Of a stretch of DNA of 39,863 bases, positions 1 through 9,500 are shown piece by piece. Each line of letters starts with the position of its first letter. Position 1 is the stretch's first letter. The notes under the pieces were generated by a model. The model was not told the origin of the DNA. It did not search any database and saw only the letters and a program-made list of their open reading frames with translations. The position numbers were made by a program, and so were the translations under genes. Source of the DNA: Candidatus Avichristensenella intestinipullorum (GTDB taxonomy: Bacteria; Bacillota; Clostridia; Christensenellales; Aristaeellaceae); NCBI GenBank assembly GCA_018713305.1, contig DVFI01000112.1, forward strand, positions 1 to 39,863. Reading direction: 5' to 3'.

Positions 1-1
1 T

Positions 2-46
2 CTGGCGGCCGAAATTGCCGAGAATATGAAAAAAGCGGGGCTTTGA
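2..46 (+). CDS. tsf: C-terminal tail of elongation factor Ts (partial)
   Basis: Only the last 14 codons and the stop (TGA at 44-46) of a gene entering from the left are visible. The tail ends in AENMKKAGL. In Firmicutes the gene directly before pyrH is almost always tsf, and EF-Ts proteins often end in a short helix resembling this one (an acidic/alanine stretch, then a lysine-containing tail). The assignment rests mainly on position; 14 residues cannot prove it. The following gene starts 75 bases later without a visible terminator, so cotranscription with pyrH is likely. Confidence 0.5.
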   Translation: MAAEIAENMKKAGL

Positions 47-120
47 CAGCCCTGCTGCAACGAAGGGAGCGCCGAACCGGCGTTCCCTTTTGTCACGACA
101 AAAACGGGAGGGAAGGCGAT

Positions 121-825
121 ATGTACAGGCGGGTGGCGCTCAAGCTCTCGGGAGAGGCGCTGGGCGAAAACGGGATTCTCTTTGATTTTGACAAGATTCG
201 CCGGGTGGCCCAGGTGCTCAAGACGCTGGCCGAAAGCGGCGTGCAGGTGGCGGTGGTTATCGGCGCCGGCAACATCTGGCGCGGACGCCGCGGCCCGTCG
301 CTGGGCATGAACGCGGTCAACGCGGACAACATGGGCATGCTGGGCACGGCCATCAACTGCATTGTGATGCAGGACGCGCTGGAGCAGATGGGCGTGGACG
401 CGCGCACGATGAGCCCGGTGGAGATGCTTCGCTTTGCCGAGCCTTATACCACGCGGGACGCCGTGCGCCATCTGGAGGCGGGGCGCGTGGTGCTGTTTGC
501 CTGCGGCAGCGGCAACCCCTTCTTCTCCACCGATACCGCGGTGGCGCTGCGCGCGGTGGAAATCGGCGCGGACGCCATCCTGCTGGCGAAAAACATCGAC
601 GGCGTGTACGACGACGACCCCAACGTAAACCCGCAGGCCCAATTCCTGCCCGAGGTGACCTATGCCGAGGCGCAGGCGCGCGGCCTGAAGGTGGTGGACG
701 CCGCGGCCCTGGCCATCTGCCGCGAAAACCACGTGCCGGCCGTTCGGGTGTTCGCCTTGGACGACCCGGAAAACATCCTGCGCGTCGCGGCGGGCGAGCC
801 CCTGGGCACTGTGGTGCATCCCTGA
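121..825 (+). CDS. pyrH: UMP kinase
   Basis: Cytosolic UMP kinase, which phosphorylates UMP to UDP with ATP in pyrimidine nucleotide synthesis. The 234-residue product has the usual length of the bacterial hexameric enzyme of the amino-acid kinase fold. Visible motifs are the N-terminal KLSGEALG, the glycine-rich GAGNIWRG loop, and the C-terminal nucleotide-binding part with DTAVALRAVEIGAD and KNIDGVYDDDP. The reading frame is open upstream to 43, but ATG 121 is preferred because GGGAGG lies just before it and the family starts at this point. It sits between the tsf tail and frr, the common order in Clostridia. Confidence 0.96.
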   Translation: MYRRVALKLSGEALGENGILFDFDKIRRVAQVLKTLAESGVQVAVVIGAGNIWRGRRGPSLGMNAVNADNMGMLGTAINCIVMQDALEQMGVDARTMSPVEMLRFAEPYTTRDAVRHLEAGRVVLFACGSGNPFFSTDTAVALRAVEIGADAILLAKNIDGVYDDDPNVNPQAQFLPEVTYAEAQARGLKVVDAAALAICRENHVPAVRVFALDDPENILRVAAGEPLGTVVHP

Positions 826-863
826 GCCCGGCGTCCGGCCGGCGCGAAAAACGCCTTCCCATC

Positions 864-892
864 TTGCCATTCGGACCAAAACAGGCTACAAT
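864..892 (+). promoter_or_regulatory. Candidate sigma-A promoter upstream of frr
   Basis: A TTGCCA hexamer at 864-869 and a TACAAT hexamer at 887-892 are separated by exactly 17 bases, a good housekeeping promoter by sequence. It lies in the 107-base pyrH-frr gap, so frr and the lipid genes behind it could be transcribed separately from tsf-pyrH. No strong terminator is visible before it. It has no extended -10 TG. Confidence 0.6.
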
Positions 893-932
893 ATAGCCAA
901 ATGAGTCCAAGGAAGCAATAGGAGGGAATTGC

Positions 933-1490
933 ATGACACAGCCCATTTTGGATACCGCAAAGGAGAAAATGACAAAAACCGCGGCCCTGCTTCGCAAGGA
1001 GCTTGCCGCGCTGCGCGCGGGCCGCGCCAACCCGCAGCTGCTGGACAGGATTACCGTGGACTATTACGGCACGCCCACCCCGCTGAACCAGCTGGGCAAC
1101 ATCTCCGCGCCCGAGGCACGCCAGCTGGTCATCGCCCTGTGGGACCCCAAGCTGATTCCGCAGGTGGAAAAGGCCATTTTGAAGTCCGACCTGGGCATGA
1201 CCCCGGCCAACGACGGCAAGATTATCCGCCTGGTGGTGCCGGAGCTGAACGAAGAGCGCCGCAAGGAGCTGACGAAGCTGGTGCGCAAGAGCTGCGAGGA
1301 GTCGAAGGTGGCCGTGCGCGCCATCCGCCGCGACGCGGTGGAGCAGTTCAAGAAGCTGCGCAAGAGCTCGGAGATTACCGAGGACGACCTCAAGCAGGCG
1401 GAAAACGATATCCAGAAGGTGCACGACAACGCCATCAAGGAGCTGGACAAAATCGCCGCCGACAAGGAAAAGGAGATCATGTCCGTTTGA
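933..1490 (+). CDS. frr: Ribosome recycling factor
   Basis: RRF splits post-termination ribosomes together with EF-G. The product has 185 residues, the standard length. It shows the conserved core motif [11 protein letters not shown] near residue 30, followed by [13 protein letters not shown], and the C-terminal long-helix region rich in Lys and Glu. ATG 933 is preceded by GGAGGG (921-926). The last codons overlap the TTG start of a small downstream reading frame, and AAGGAG inside the frr 3' end is well placed as the ribosome binding site for it. Confidence 0.97.
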   Translation: MTQPILDTAKEKMTKTAALLRKELAALRAGRANPQLLDRITVDYYGTPTPLNQLGNISAPEARQLVIALWDPKLIPQVEKAILKSDLGMTPANDGKIIRLVVPELNEERRKELTKLVRKSCEESKVAVRAIRRDAVEQFKKLRKSSEITEDDLKQAENDIQKVHDNAIKELDKIAADKEKEIMSV

Positions 1491-1693
1491 CGTTGCATCT
1501 GTTGGGCCTGCCGTTGGAAAAGGCGATTTTGCGCCTGCGGGCTGCGGGCGTGGAGCCGCACATTGAAATCAGCCGTGCGCCGCGCCGGCCGCAACAGGCC
1601 GGCGCGCTTCGCGTTGTCCGCGTGCGGGAAGGCGGACGGCGCCTGACCGCCTGCGCGTTTGCGCTGCGGGTCGGAGAGGAGAAAGCGCCATGA
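1487..1693 (+). CDS. Small PASTA-like protein between frr and uppS (uncharacterised)
   Basis: This is a 68-residue reading frame with a TTG start that overlaps the frr stop codon by two bases and ends in an ATGA overlap with uppS. AAGGAG at 1470-1475 lies 11 bases before the TTG. The sequence begins [14 protein letters not shown], then has a helix ending in [11 protein letters not shown], then [17 protein letters not shown]. The pattern G-x-PLEKA-x5-LRAAGVE resembles half of a PASTA fold, but this is a by-eye comparison. It fills the whole 199-base frr-uppS gap with codon use like its neighbours. I do not know a function; translational coupling with frr and uppS suggests a housekeeping or envelope role. 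The main doubt is the TTG start. Confidence 0.6.
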   Translation: MTLHLLGLPLEKAILRLRAAGVEPHIEISRAPRRPQQAGALRVVRVREGGRRLTACAFALRVGEEKAP

Positions 1694-2424
1694 GCGAGTG
1701 GAGAGCGCCGGCGCGCCTGCCGCGCCACGTCGCCATCATCATGGACGGAAACGGGCGCTGGGCAAAAAAACGGGGCGTGCCGCGCGCGTTAGGCCATCGC
1801 CGCGGCGTCGAGGCGCTGCGCGACATCATCCGGGAAAGCAGCGATTTGGGCATTGCGGTGCTTTCCCTTTACGCCTTCTCCACGGAGAACTGGTCGCGTT
1901 CCTCCGAGGAGGTGGGCGCGTTGATGGGGCTGGTGCTGGAGTTTTTCCGCAGAGAAATCGACGAGCTGGACAGAAACGGCGTTTGCATCCGCATTCTGGG
2001 CGATGTGGCGGGTTTGCCCGCGCCGCAACGCGACGCGGTGCGCAGCGCCATGGCGCGCACGGCGCGCAACGAGGGGCTGCGGCTCAACATTGCGCTGAAC
2101 TACGGAGGCCGGGCGGAGCTGGTGCGCGCGGCCAGAACGCTGGCCGTGGCGGTGCGGCGCGGCGAGCTGGCGCCGGAAGACATTGACGAAGAGCGATTGG
2201 CGGCGGCGCTGGACACGGCGGGTCAGCCGGACGTGGATTTGATGATTCGCACCAGCGGCGAAATGCGGGTGAGCAATTTTCTGCTGTACCAGTCGGCGTA
2301 TGCGGAGTTTCTATTCCCGTCCGTGCTTTGGCCGGACTTTGACCGGGAGGCTTATCATCAGGCGTTGGACGCCTATGCCGCGCGCGAAAGACGGTTTGGC
2401 GGGCGACAAGACAAAGGAGAATGA
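1690..2424 (+). CDS. uppS: Isoprenyl transferase (undecaprenyl diphosphate synthase)
   Basis: Cis-prenyltransferase that adds isopentenyl diphosphate units to farnesyl diphosphate, producing the undecaprenyl carrier for wall synthesis. The product has 244 residues, typical for UppS. The signature HVAIIMDGNGRWAKKRG is present with catalytic Asp19, followed by GHRRGVEALRDI and the C-terminal MIRTSGEMRVSNFLLYQSAY region that binds diphosphate. The start is ATG 1690 behind GGAGAGGAGAAAG. It overlaps the small upstream frame and the next gene cdsA, each by ATGA, so the three are probably translationally coupled. Confidence 0.97.
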   Translation: MSEWRAPARLPRHVAIIMDGNGRWAKKRGVPRALGHRRGVEALRDIIRESSDLGIAVLSLYAFSTENWSRSSEEVGALMGLVLEFFRREIDELDRNGVCIRILGDVAGLPAPQRDAVRSAMARTARNEGLRLNIALNYGGRAELVRAARTLAVAVRRGELAPEDIDEERLAAALDTAGQPDVDLMIRTSGEMRVSNFLLYQSAYAEFLFPSVLWPDFDREAYHQALDAYAARERRFGGRQDKGE

Positions 2425-3233
2425 GCATGGCGCAGAGAATCCTGACCGGCGTCATCAGCGCGGCGCTGTTGCTGGTGGTCATTTGGGTGCGGGGGCTGGT
2501 ATTTGACATTGCGGTGGCGTTGGTGTGCCTGCTGTGCTGTTATGAGATTATCGGCGCGTTTTGCAAAGCCGGCCTGCATCCGCCGCGCTTTCCCGTATAC
2601 GGCATGGCGGCGGCGATGCTGCCGCTTTTCTGGTGGGTGGGCGTACAGGGCGTGTACATGGCGGGGTTTCTGGCGGCGATGGGCGTGATGCTGCAGATTA
2701 CGCTGCGCAAGCATCCGGCCTGGCCGGACGCGGCGGCCTCGCTGACCGCGCTTATCAGCGTGCTGGTGCCGCTGACGATGATGCTGGCGTTGATTCGCCT
2801 CGAGCCGTCCCTGTTCGGCGCGTGGATGACGCTGCTGGCGTTCGTGATTGCGCTGCTGGGGGACACGTTTGCGTACTTTGTGGGCGTATCCGTGGGCAAG
2901 CACCGGATGGCGCCCGAGCTTTCGCCGAAAAAGACCTGGGAAGGGTCGGCCGCGGGGCTGCTGGGCAGCGTGGTGGGCGCGCTGCTGATGGGGCTGCTGG
3001 GCCAGCTTTGGCTGGACATGCCGCCGCTGTGGCATTTTCTGGTGCTGGGCCTTATCGGCGGGGTGTTTGGCCAGCTGGGCGATCTTTCCGCTTCGCTGGT
3101 CAAGCGGTACTGCGGCGTGAAGGATTACGGGACGCTGTTCCCGGGCCATGGCGGCATGATGGACCGGGTGGACAGCGTGCTGTTTGTGACGTATGTGGTC
3201 TTTGGGTATTGCCTGCTCAGCGGGCTGATTTGA
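2421..3233 (+). CDS. cdsA: Phosphatidate cytidylyltransferase
   Basis: Membrane enzyme that makes CDP-diacylglycerol from phosphatidic acid and CTP, the branch point to phospholipids. The 270-residue product is hydrophobic throughout with several transmembrane helices. The family signature near the C-terminus is visible: SLVKRYCGVKDYGTLFPGHG followed by GMMDRVDS, with its conserved Lys, Asp and Arg residues. Another conserved element is GDTFAYFVGVSVGKH and ELSPKKTWEGS in the middle. ATG 2421 overlaps the uppS stop; a second in-frame ATG lies at 2427. Confidence 0.96.
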   Translation: MSMAQRILTGVISAALLLVVIWVRGLVFDIAVALVCLLCCYEIIGAFCKAGLHPPRFPVYGMAAAMLPLFWWVGVQGVYMAGFLAAMGVMLQITLRKHPAWPDAAASLTALISVLVPLTMMLALIRLEPSLFGAWMTLLAFVIALLGDTFAYFVGVSVGKHRMAPELSPKKTWEGSAAGLLGSVVGALLMGLLGQLWLDMPPLWHFLVLGLIGGVFGQLGDLSASLVKRYCGVKDYGTLFPGHGGMMDRVDSVLFVTYVVFGYCLLSGLI

Positions 3234-3238
3234 GGGAT

Positions 3239-4381
3239 ATGATGCGGCGTATTTCCATCCTGGGCAGCACGGGGTCCATTGGCACGCAGGCGCTGGAAGT
3301 GATTGCCGCCCACCCCGACCGTTTCCGCGTGGCGGCGCTGGCCGCGGCGGGCAGCGAGGAGCGGCTGTGCGAGCAGGCGCGGCGGTTCCGGCCGGCTTTG
3401 GCCTGCCTGACGGGCAGGCAAAGCAGGCCGGCGGAGCTGCCGGCGGGTTGCCGGTGGGCGGGGGGCGAGGCGGCGCTTGCGGAGGCGGCGGCGCTGGAAG
3501 AGGCGGACGATGTGCTGGTGGCCGTGACCGGCGTGCGCGCGGCGCTGCCGGCGGTGTTGACCGCCCTGGCGGCGGGAAAGCGCGTGCTGCTGGCGAGCAA
3601 GGAGGCGCTGGTGGCGGGCGGCGAGCTGGTCACGCGGGCGGCGCGCCGGGCGGGACAGCCGCTTTTGCCCGTGGACAGCGAGCACAGCGCGATTTTTCAA
3701 TGTCTGCGCGCCGCGGACGGCAACGCGGCCCGGCGGCTCATCCTGACGGCGTCGGGAGGGCCGTTTCGTACCTGGGCGCCGGAAAAGATAGAGCGCGCCG
3801 GCATCGAACAGGCGCTGCGGCATCCGAACTGGTCGATGGGACGCAAGATTACCGTGGACTCGGCCACGATGCTGAACAAGGCGCTGGAGGTTATCGAGGC
3901 GCGCTGGCTGTTCGACATGGCGCCGGAGCAAATCGACGTGCTCATCCATCCGCAGAGCATTATCCATTCGATGGTGGAATTCGCCGACGGCGCGGTGCTG
4001 GCGCAGCTGGGCGTGCCGGATATGCGGCTGCCCATCCTGTACGCCATGGCGTTCCCGCAGCGCCTTGCCGGAGGCGCGCCGCCGCCGAACCTGGCCGAAC
4101 TGGGCGCGCTCACCTTCGAAAAGCCGGATGCCGCGCGCTTTCCGGGGCTGCGCCTGGCATACGACGCGCTGGCGGCCGGCGGCACGGCCGGCGCGGCGCT
4201 CAACGCGGCGAACGAGGAGGCCGTCGCGGCGTTTCTGGCGGGGAAAATCCCGTTTGGCCGTATCTGGCGCACGGTGCGGGACACCATGGACAGGGTGGAC
4301 GTCCGGGCGGCCGATACGGTGGAGGCGGTTTGGGCGGCGGACGAGCAGGCCCGCCGCATGGCGGCCGCCGCCCTGGCATAG
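3239..4381 (+). CDS. dxr: 1-deoxy-D-xylulose-5-phosphate reductoisomerase
   Basis: NADPH-dependent enzyme converting DXP to 2-C-methyl-D-erythritol 4-phosphate in the MEP isoprenoid pathway. The product has 380 residues. It shows the N-terminal nucleotide-binding motif ILGSTGSIGTQALEV, the metal and substrate site motif VDSEHSAIFQ, and the flexible-loop region HPNWSMGRKITVDSATMLNK, all diagnostic. The frame is open far upstream inside cdsA, but two adjacent ATG codons (3239, 3242) lie five bases behind the cdsA stop. With ispG and uppS in the same run, carrier-lipid synthesis is clustered here. Confidence 0.97.
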   Translation: MMRRISILGSTGSIGTQALEVIAAHPDRFRVAALAAAGSEERLCEQARRFRPALACLTGRQSRPAELPAGCRWAGGEAALAEAAALEEADDVLVAVTGVRAALPAVLTALAAGKRVLLASKEALVAGGELVTRAARRAGQPLLPVDSEHSAIFQCLRAADGNAARRLILTASGGPFRTWAPEKIERAGIEQALRHPNWSMGRKITVDSATMLNKALEVIEARWLFDMAPEQIDVLIHPQSIIHSMVEFADGAVLAQLGVPDMRLPILYAMAFPQRLAGGAPPPNLAELGALTFEKPDAARFPGLRLAYDALAAGGTAGAALNAANEEAVAAFLAGKIPFGRIWRTVRDTMDRVDVRAADTVEAVWAADEQARRMAAAALA

Positions 4382-4422
4382 CTTGGTGCGGGCCGGGATG
4401 AGCAAGCATTAGGAGGCGAAGG

Positions 4423-5469
4423 ATGCTAAACCTGTTTTACTGGATTGCCGCCATTGTGATGCTGGGCGTGCTGATTATGCTGCACGAGCTGGGCCATTTC
4501 TGGGCGGCGCGCGCCACCGGCGTTCGGGTGGTGGAGTTCGCGGTGGGCTTTGGCAAAAAGCTCTGGTCCAGGCGGGCCAAATCCGGCGTGGTGTATTCCG
4601 TGCGCATTTTGCCGCTGGGCGGCTATTGCCGCTTTGTGGCGGACGACGAGGACGGCATGGAATCCCATCCGGAGGCGTATTCGGCGCAGAAGGTCTGGAA
4701 ACGGGCGCTGATTTCCGTGGCCGGGCCGCTGGTGAACTTTGTGACGGCGTTTGTGCTGCTGTTTTTGCTCTTTGCCGCCGTCGGGCTGCCGGGCACGGTG
4801 GCCGAGGTCGGCGCGCTGATGGAAGGGCTGCCGGCGAGCGAGGCGGGGTTCATGGTGGGCGATAAAATCATATCGGTGGACGGCAAGCCCGTGGAAACGC
4901 CGGAAGACGCCTCCCTGGCCATTGCCGAGGCGGGCGAGCGGGAAATCCTGTTTGTGGTGGAGCGCGACGGAGAGCAAATGGAGCTGACCGTCACGCCCGC
5001 CTATACCGTTTCCGAAGGCGCCGCGCGGCTGATGGTGGGCATCGAATACCGGCGCGTTACGGTGCGGCTGGGGCTGGGCACGTCGCTGGCGGCGTCCTGG
5101 GAGCAGATGGTCTATATGTCCCGGATGCTCTATGATTTTGTCCGCACGCTGCTGGTCAGCGGCGAGGGCGCGGACCAGCTGTCGGGCCCCATCGGGCTGG
5201 TCAGCGCGGTGCAGGAGCAGACCGCCGCCTATGGCTTGAGCGCCTATATGAACCTGGCGGCTTCCATCAGTTTTCAGCTGGGGCTGCTCAACCTGCTGCC
5301 CATTCCCGGGCTGGACGGCAGCAAGCTGATTTTCCTGGCGATTGAAAAGATTCGCGGCAAGCGGATGGACCCCAACAAGGAGGGCCTGGTGATTCTGGTG
5401 GGCTTCGGCCTGATGGTGTGCCTGGCGGTCTTTGCGATGTACCAGGATATCACCCGGCTCCTGCAATGA
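4423..5469 (+). CDS. rseP: RseP/RasP-type site-2 intramembrane zinc metalloprotease
   Basis: Intramembrane protease of the site-2 family, which cleaves anti-sigma factors and signal-peptide remnants in the membrane. The 348-residue product starts with a transmembrane helix carrying the zinc motif HELGH at residues 21-25. GGYCRF follows, then a central PDZ domain (roughly 115-190, with AGFMVGDKIISVDGKPV). Near residue 290 is the second catalytic motif, NLLPIPGLDGSK, and the protein ends with a transmembrane helix. GGAGG precedes ATG 4423. The position between dxr and ispG is the usual one in Clostridia. Its local substrate cannot be told from the window. Confidence 0.95.
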   Translation: MLNLFYWIAAIVMLGVLIMLHELGHFWAARATGVRVVEFAVGFGKKLWSRRAKSGVVYSVRILPLGGYCRFVADDEDGMESHPEAYSAQKVWKRALISVAGPLVNFVTAFVLLFLLFAAVGLPGTVAEVGALMEGLPASEAGFMVGDKIISVDGKPVETPEDASLAIAEAGEREILFVVERDGEQMELTVTPAYTVSEGAARLMVGIEYRRVTVRLGLGTSLAASWEQMVYMSRMLYDFVRTLLVSGEGADQLSGPIGLVSAVQEQTAAYGLSAYMNLAASISFQLGLLNLLPIPGLDGSKLIFLAIEKIRGKRMDPNKEGLVILVGFGLMVCLAVFAMYQDITRLLQ

Positions 5470-6509
5470 GCCGGCGCGTGATGTGCGGGCGCGTCGCCAT
5501 GGGCGGCGGCGCGCCCGTTTCCATACAGTCCATGACCAACACCGACACGCGGGACGCGGCGGCCACCCTCGCGCAGGTGCGCGCGCTGGCGGCGGCGGGA
5601 TGCGACATCGTGCGGATATCCGTCTACGACGAAGCGTGCGCGCGCGCGATGCGGGAAATCCGGGACGGTTCCCCGACGCCGCTGGTGGCGGACGTTCATT
5701 TTGACTACCGGCTGGCCGTGCTCGCGGTGGAGAACGGCGCGGACAAGCTGCGCATTAACCCCGGAAACATCGGCGGAGAACGCCGGGTGCAGAAGGTGGC
5801 GGACTGCGCGCGCGCGCACGGGGTGCCCATTCGCGTGGGCGTCAATTCCGGGTCCGTGGAAAAGGAGCTGCTCCGCCGGTACGGAGGGCCTACGCCCAGG
5901 GCCATGCTGGAAAGCGCGCTGGCCCATGTGCGCATGCTGGAGGCGTGCGGGTTTTACGACGTGGTCGTTTCCATCAAGGCGTCTTCCGTGCGCGAGACGG
6001 TGGAAGCAAACCGTCTGCTGGCGCGCGCGTGCGAATATCCGCTGCATATCGGCGTGACGGAAGCCGGTCTGCCCGGGCGCGGCACGGTCAAGTCCGCCAT
6101 TGGCGCGGGCGCGCTGCTGCTGGACGGCATTGGCGATACGCTGCGCGTGTCCCTGTCCGGCGACCCGCTGCAGGAGCCTGCCGTGGCGCTGGAAATCCTG
6201 CGCAGCCTGGGTTTGCGCGGGGGCGTGAACATTATCGCCTGTCCGACCTGTGGACGGACGTGTCTGGATGTGGCCGGCGTGGCCAGGAAGATTGAAGAGG
6301 CGACGCGGCTATGGCCCGAGCGGCTGACGGTCGCGGTGATGGGCTGCGTGGTCAACGGCCCGGGCGAGGCGCGCGAGGCGGACGTGGGCATTGCCGGCGG
6401 GCCGGACGGGTTTGCGCTGTTCCGGCGCGGCGAAAAGCCGGTGCGGGGAGAAGGCGACCCGGCGCAGGCGCTGCTGTCGGCGCTGGAGGCCCTGCGGGGC
6501 AAAGCCTAG
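5466..6509 (+). CDS. ispG: 4-hydroxy-3-methylbut-2-enyl diphosphate synthase (IspG)
   Basis: Iron-sulfur enzyme of the MEP pathway producing HMBPP. The product has 347 residues, normal for the short bacterial form. N-terminal PVSIQSMTNTDTRD and VRISVYD mark the TIM barrel. The C-terminal 4Fe-4S domain has CPTCGRTC and VMGCVVNGPGEA, giving the cluster cysteines. The reading frame extends back to 5418, but ATG 5466 overlaps the rseP stop (ATGA) and matches the family N-terminus. There is no convincing Shine-Dalgarno sequence at this start, so coupling to rseP translation is likely. Confidence 0.95.
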   Translation: MSRRVMCGRVAMGGGAPVSIQSMTNTDTRDAAATLAQVRALAAAGCDIVRISVYDEACARAMREIRDGSPTPLVADVHFDYRLAVLAVENGADKLRINPGNIGGERRVQKVADCARAHGVPIRVGVNSGSVEKELLRRYGGPTPRAMLESALAHVRMLEACGFYDVVVSIKASSVRETVEANRLLARACEYPLHIGVTEAGLPGRGTVKSAIGAGALLLDGIGDTLRVSLSGDPLQEPAVALEILRSLGLRGGVNIIACPTCGRTCLDVAGVARKIEEATRLWPERLTVAVMGCVVNGPGEAREADVGIAGGPDGFALFRRGEKPVRGEGDPAQALLSALEALRGKA

Positions 6510-6530
6510 AGGGTATGGCGGAGGAGAACC

Positions 6531-9500
6531 ATGAACTGGCAAAGTCTGTTGCCTGCGGAGCTGGAGCCGCTGGCGGCGCATCTGACGCTGGAGACGGCGA
6601 AGGTGGACCGCCGGGCGACGAGGCTGCTGGTATGCTTTCTTGCGGACCGGCTGGTGGGCGAGAAGGAATACCTGGCCCTTCGCGGCGCGCTGCAGCGGCA
6701 TTTCCCGGGCGTGCGGGTTTCGCTGCGCGTATGCAGCCCCGCCCTGGCCGGGGAGGCGCGGCGCGAGCTGGCGCAGTATGCGGCGTTTTTGACCGACTGC
6801 CTGGCCCGGCATTTCCCCGGCGTGCGCCCGTGGCTTCAGGACGCGGCCTGGGCCATGGAGGGCGACAGGGTCGTCCTGACGCTGCATTCGGCCATGGCGC
6901 TGGAATACGCGCGCAAGGTCGGGCTGGACGCGCGCCTGGAAACGCTGATGCTGGACGTGTTCCGGCTGCGCGTGCAGGCGGTGCTGTGCTGTCAGGAGGA
7001 CGTGGACGAGCAGCACAAGCGGCTGGAGGCGTTGGAGGCCAAGGCCCGCGAGGCGGTGCGCGAGCAGGCGGAGCAGGCGGCGAAGGAAACGCGGAGCAAG
7101 CCCAAACGGGAGGCGGAAGGCCGCATTATGGGCGCGGCCATCGGCGCGGCCCAGACGACGCCCGTGGGCGAGCTGGCCGAGGACAGCGGCCGCGTGACGG
7201 TGCGCGGCGAGGTCATCGCGGCCGACTGCCGAGAGCTGTCGGGCGGAAAAATGCGGCTGCTGACGTTTTCCCTGACCGACTATACGGGCACCATCGGCTG
7301 CAAAGCGCTGCTGTTTTACAGCCGGCGCCGTCAGGGCGGCGAGGAAAGCCACGCGCCCACGGCCGAGGAAATCGCCCGGGTGGAGGCGATTGCAAAGGCC
7401 GTTCGCCCCGGATGCTGGCTGACCGTGCGCGGGGACTGTCAGTATGACAAGTTTGCGCGGGAAGTGGTCGTCCGGGTGAGCGACATAGAGGCGGCGCAGG
7501 CGCCCGTGCGCGAGGACCGGGCGGAGCGCAAGCGCGTGGAGCTGCACCTGCACACGCAGATGAGCAGCATGGACGGCGTAAGCTCCGCGACCGCGCTCAT
7601 TGCGCAGGCCGCGGCCTGGGGGCATCCGGCCGTGGCGGTGACGGATCACGGCGTGCTGCAGGCGTTCCCCGAGGCGTTTGCGGCCGCAAAAAAGCACGGC
7701 ATTAAGCTGATTCCCGGCATAGAAGGATACCTGATAGACGAGGCGGTCATCGTAGAGGGCGCGGACGAGCGGGCCGTCGGCAGCGAGACGGTGGTGCTGG
7801 ATTTCGAGACCACGGGGCTGGCGCCGAAGCGGGACCGCGTGATAGAAATCGGCGCGGTCAAGATGGCCGGGGAGGAGATTGTCGGCGAACTGTCGCTGAT
7901 GATTGACCCGGGCATCCCGCTGCCTTCCAAAATAACGGAGATTACGGGCATCACCAACGATATGGTGCGAGGCCAGCCACGCTTTGAACAGGCGGCAGAG
8001 CAGCTGCTGGACTTTATCGGCGACGCCGCGCTGGCCGCGCACAACGCGTCCTTTGACGTGGCGTTTTTGCAGGCGGAGCTGGCGCGGTGCGGCATGCGCT
8101 GGCAGGGCCCCGTCATTGACACGCTGGCCTTTGCGCGCAAGGCGTATCCGACGCTGAAAAGCCATCGGCTGGGCGCGGTGTGCCGGCATGTGGGCGTGAG
8201 CCTGAAAAATGCGCACCGGGCCGTGCACGACGCGCGCGCTACCGCGCAGATGCTGATGAAAATGCTGGCGCTGGCAAAAGGGCGGGGCGCGGAGACGCTG
8301 CAGGCGCTCAACACCGCCTTTGTCGGCGGCGCTATCGGCGAGGCGCACCATGTTGTGCTGCTGGCCACGTCGCAGACCGGCATGACCCACCTGAACCGCC
8401 TGGTTTCCGAGGCCCATCTGCATCATTTCTACCGGCGGCCCCACATCCCCCGCGCGCTGCTGCAACAGTATCGGGAGGGGCTTCTGGTGGGCAGCGCGTG
8501 CGAGTCGGGAGAGCTGTACCGCGCGGTGCTGGACGGCCGGGACGAGCAGACGCTTTCGCGCATCGCCCGCTTTTACGACTATCTGGAAATTCAGCCGGTG
8601 GGCAACAACGCGTTCCTGGTGCGGGAAGGGCGCGTGAAGGACGAGGATGAGCTGCGCGCGCTCAACCGCCGCATTGTGGCGCTCGGCGAAAAATGCGGGC
8701 TGCCGGTGGTGGCGACGGGCGACGTGCATTTTCTGCGCCCGCAGGACGCCATATCGCGCGCCATTTTGATGGCGGGCATGGGCTTTGAGGACGCGGACCA
8801 GCAGGCGCCGCTGTATTTCAGAACCACGGACGATATGCTGGAGGAGTTCTCGTACCTGGGCGAAAAGAAGGCCCTGGAGGTCGTGGTGGAAAACCCCAAC
8901 CGGATTGCCGCGCGCGTGGGCGAGGTGCGCCTGTTTCCGCCCCATCCGGAGGGCAAGGAGACGTTTCAGCCCTTCTGGGAGGACGCGGCGGACAACATTC
9001 GCGGCATGGCGGAGGACGGCGCAAAGGCGCGCTACGGCGACCCGCTGCCCGCGCTGGTGCGCGCCCGGCTGGACAAGGAGCTGGGGTCCATCATCGGCTA
9101 TGGGTTTGCCACGCTGTACAACATCGCGCAGAAGCTGGTGGCAAAATCGCTGTCCGACGGCTATCTGGTCGGCTCGCGCGGGTCGGTCGGCTCGTCGTTT
9201 GTGGCGACGATGTGCGGGATTACCGAGGTCAATCCGCTGCCCCCGCACTATCTGTGCCCCTGCTGCCACTGGTCGTATTTTGACGAAAAGCACGAGCTGG
9301 CCAGCATGGGCGCGGACCTGCCGCCCCGCCGTTGTCCCGTGTGCGGGGCGGAATGCCGGCGCGAGGGATTTGACATTCCTTTCGAGGTGTTCCTGGGGTT
9401 CAAGGGAGACAAGGTGCCGGACATCGACCTGAATTTTTCGGGCGTGTATCAACCGATCGCGCACAAATACGTGGAGGAGCTGTTCGGCCAGAACAACGTA

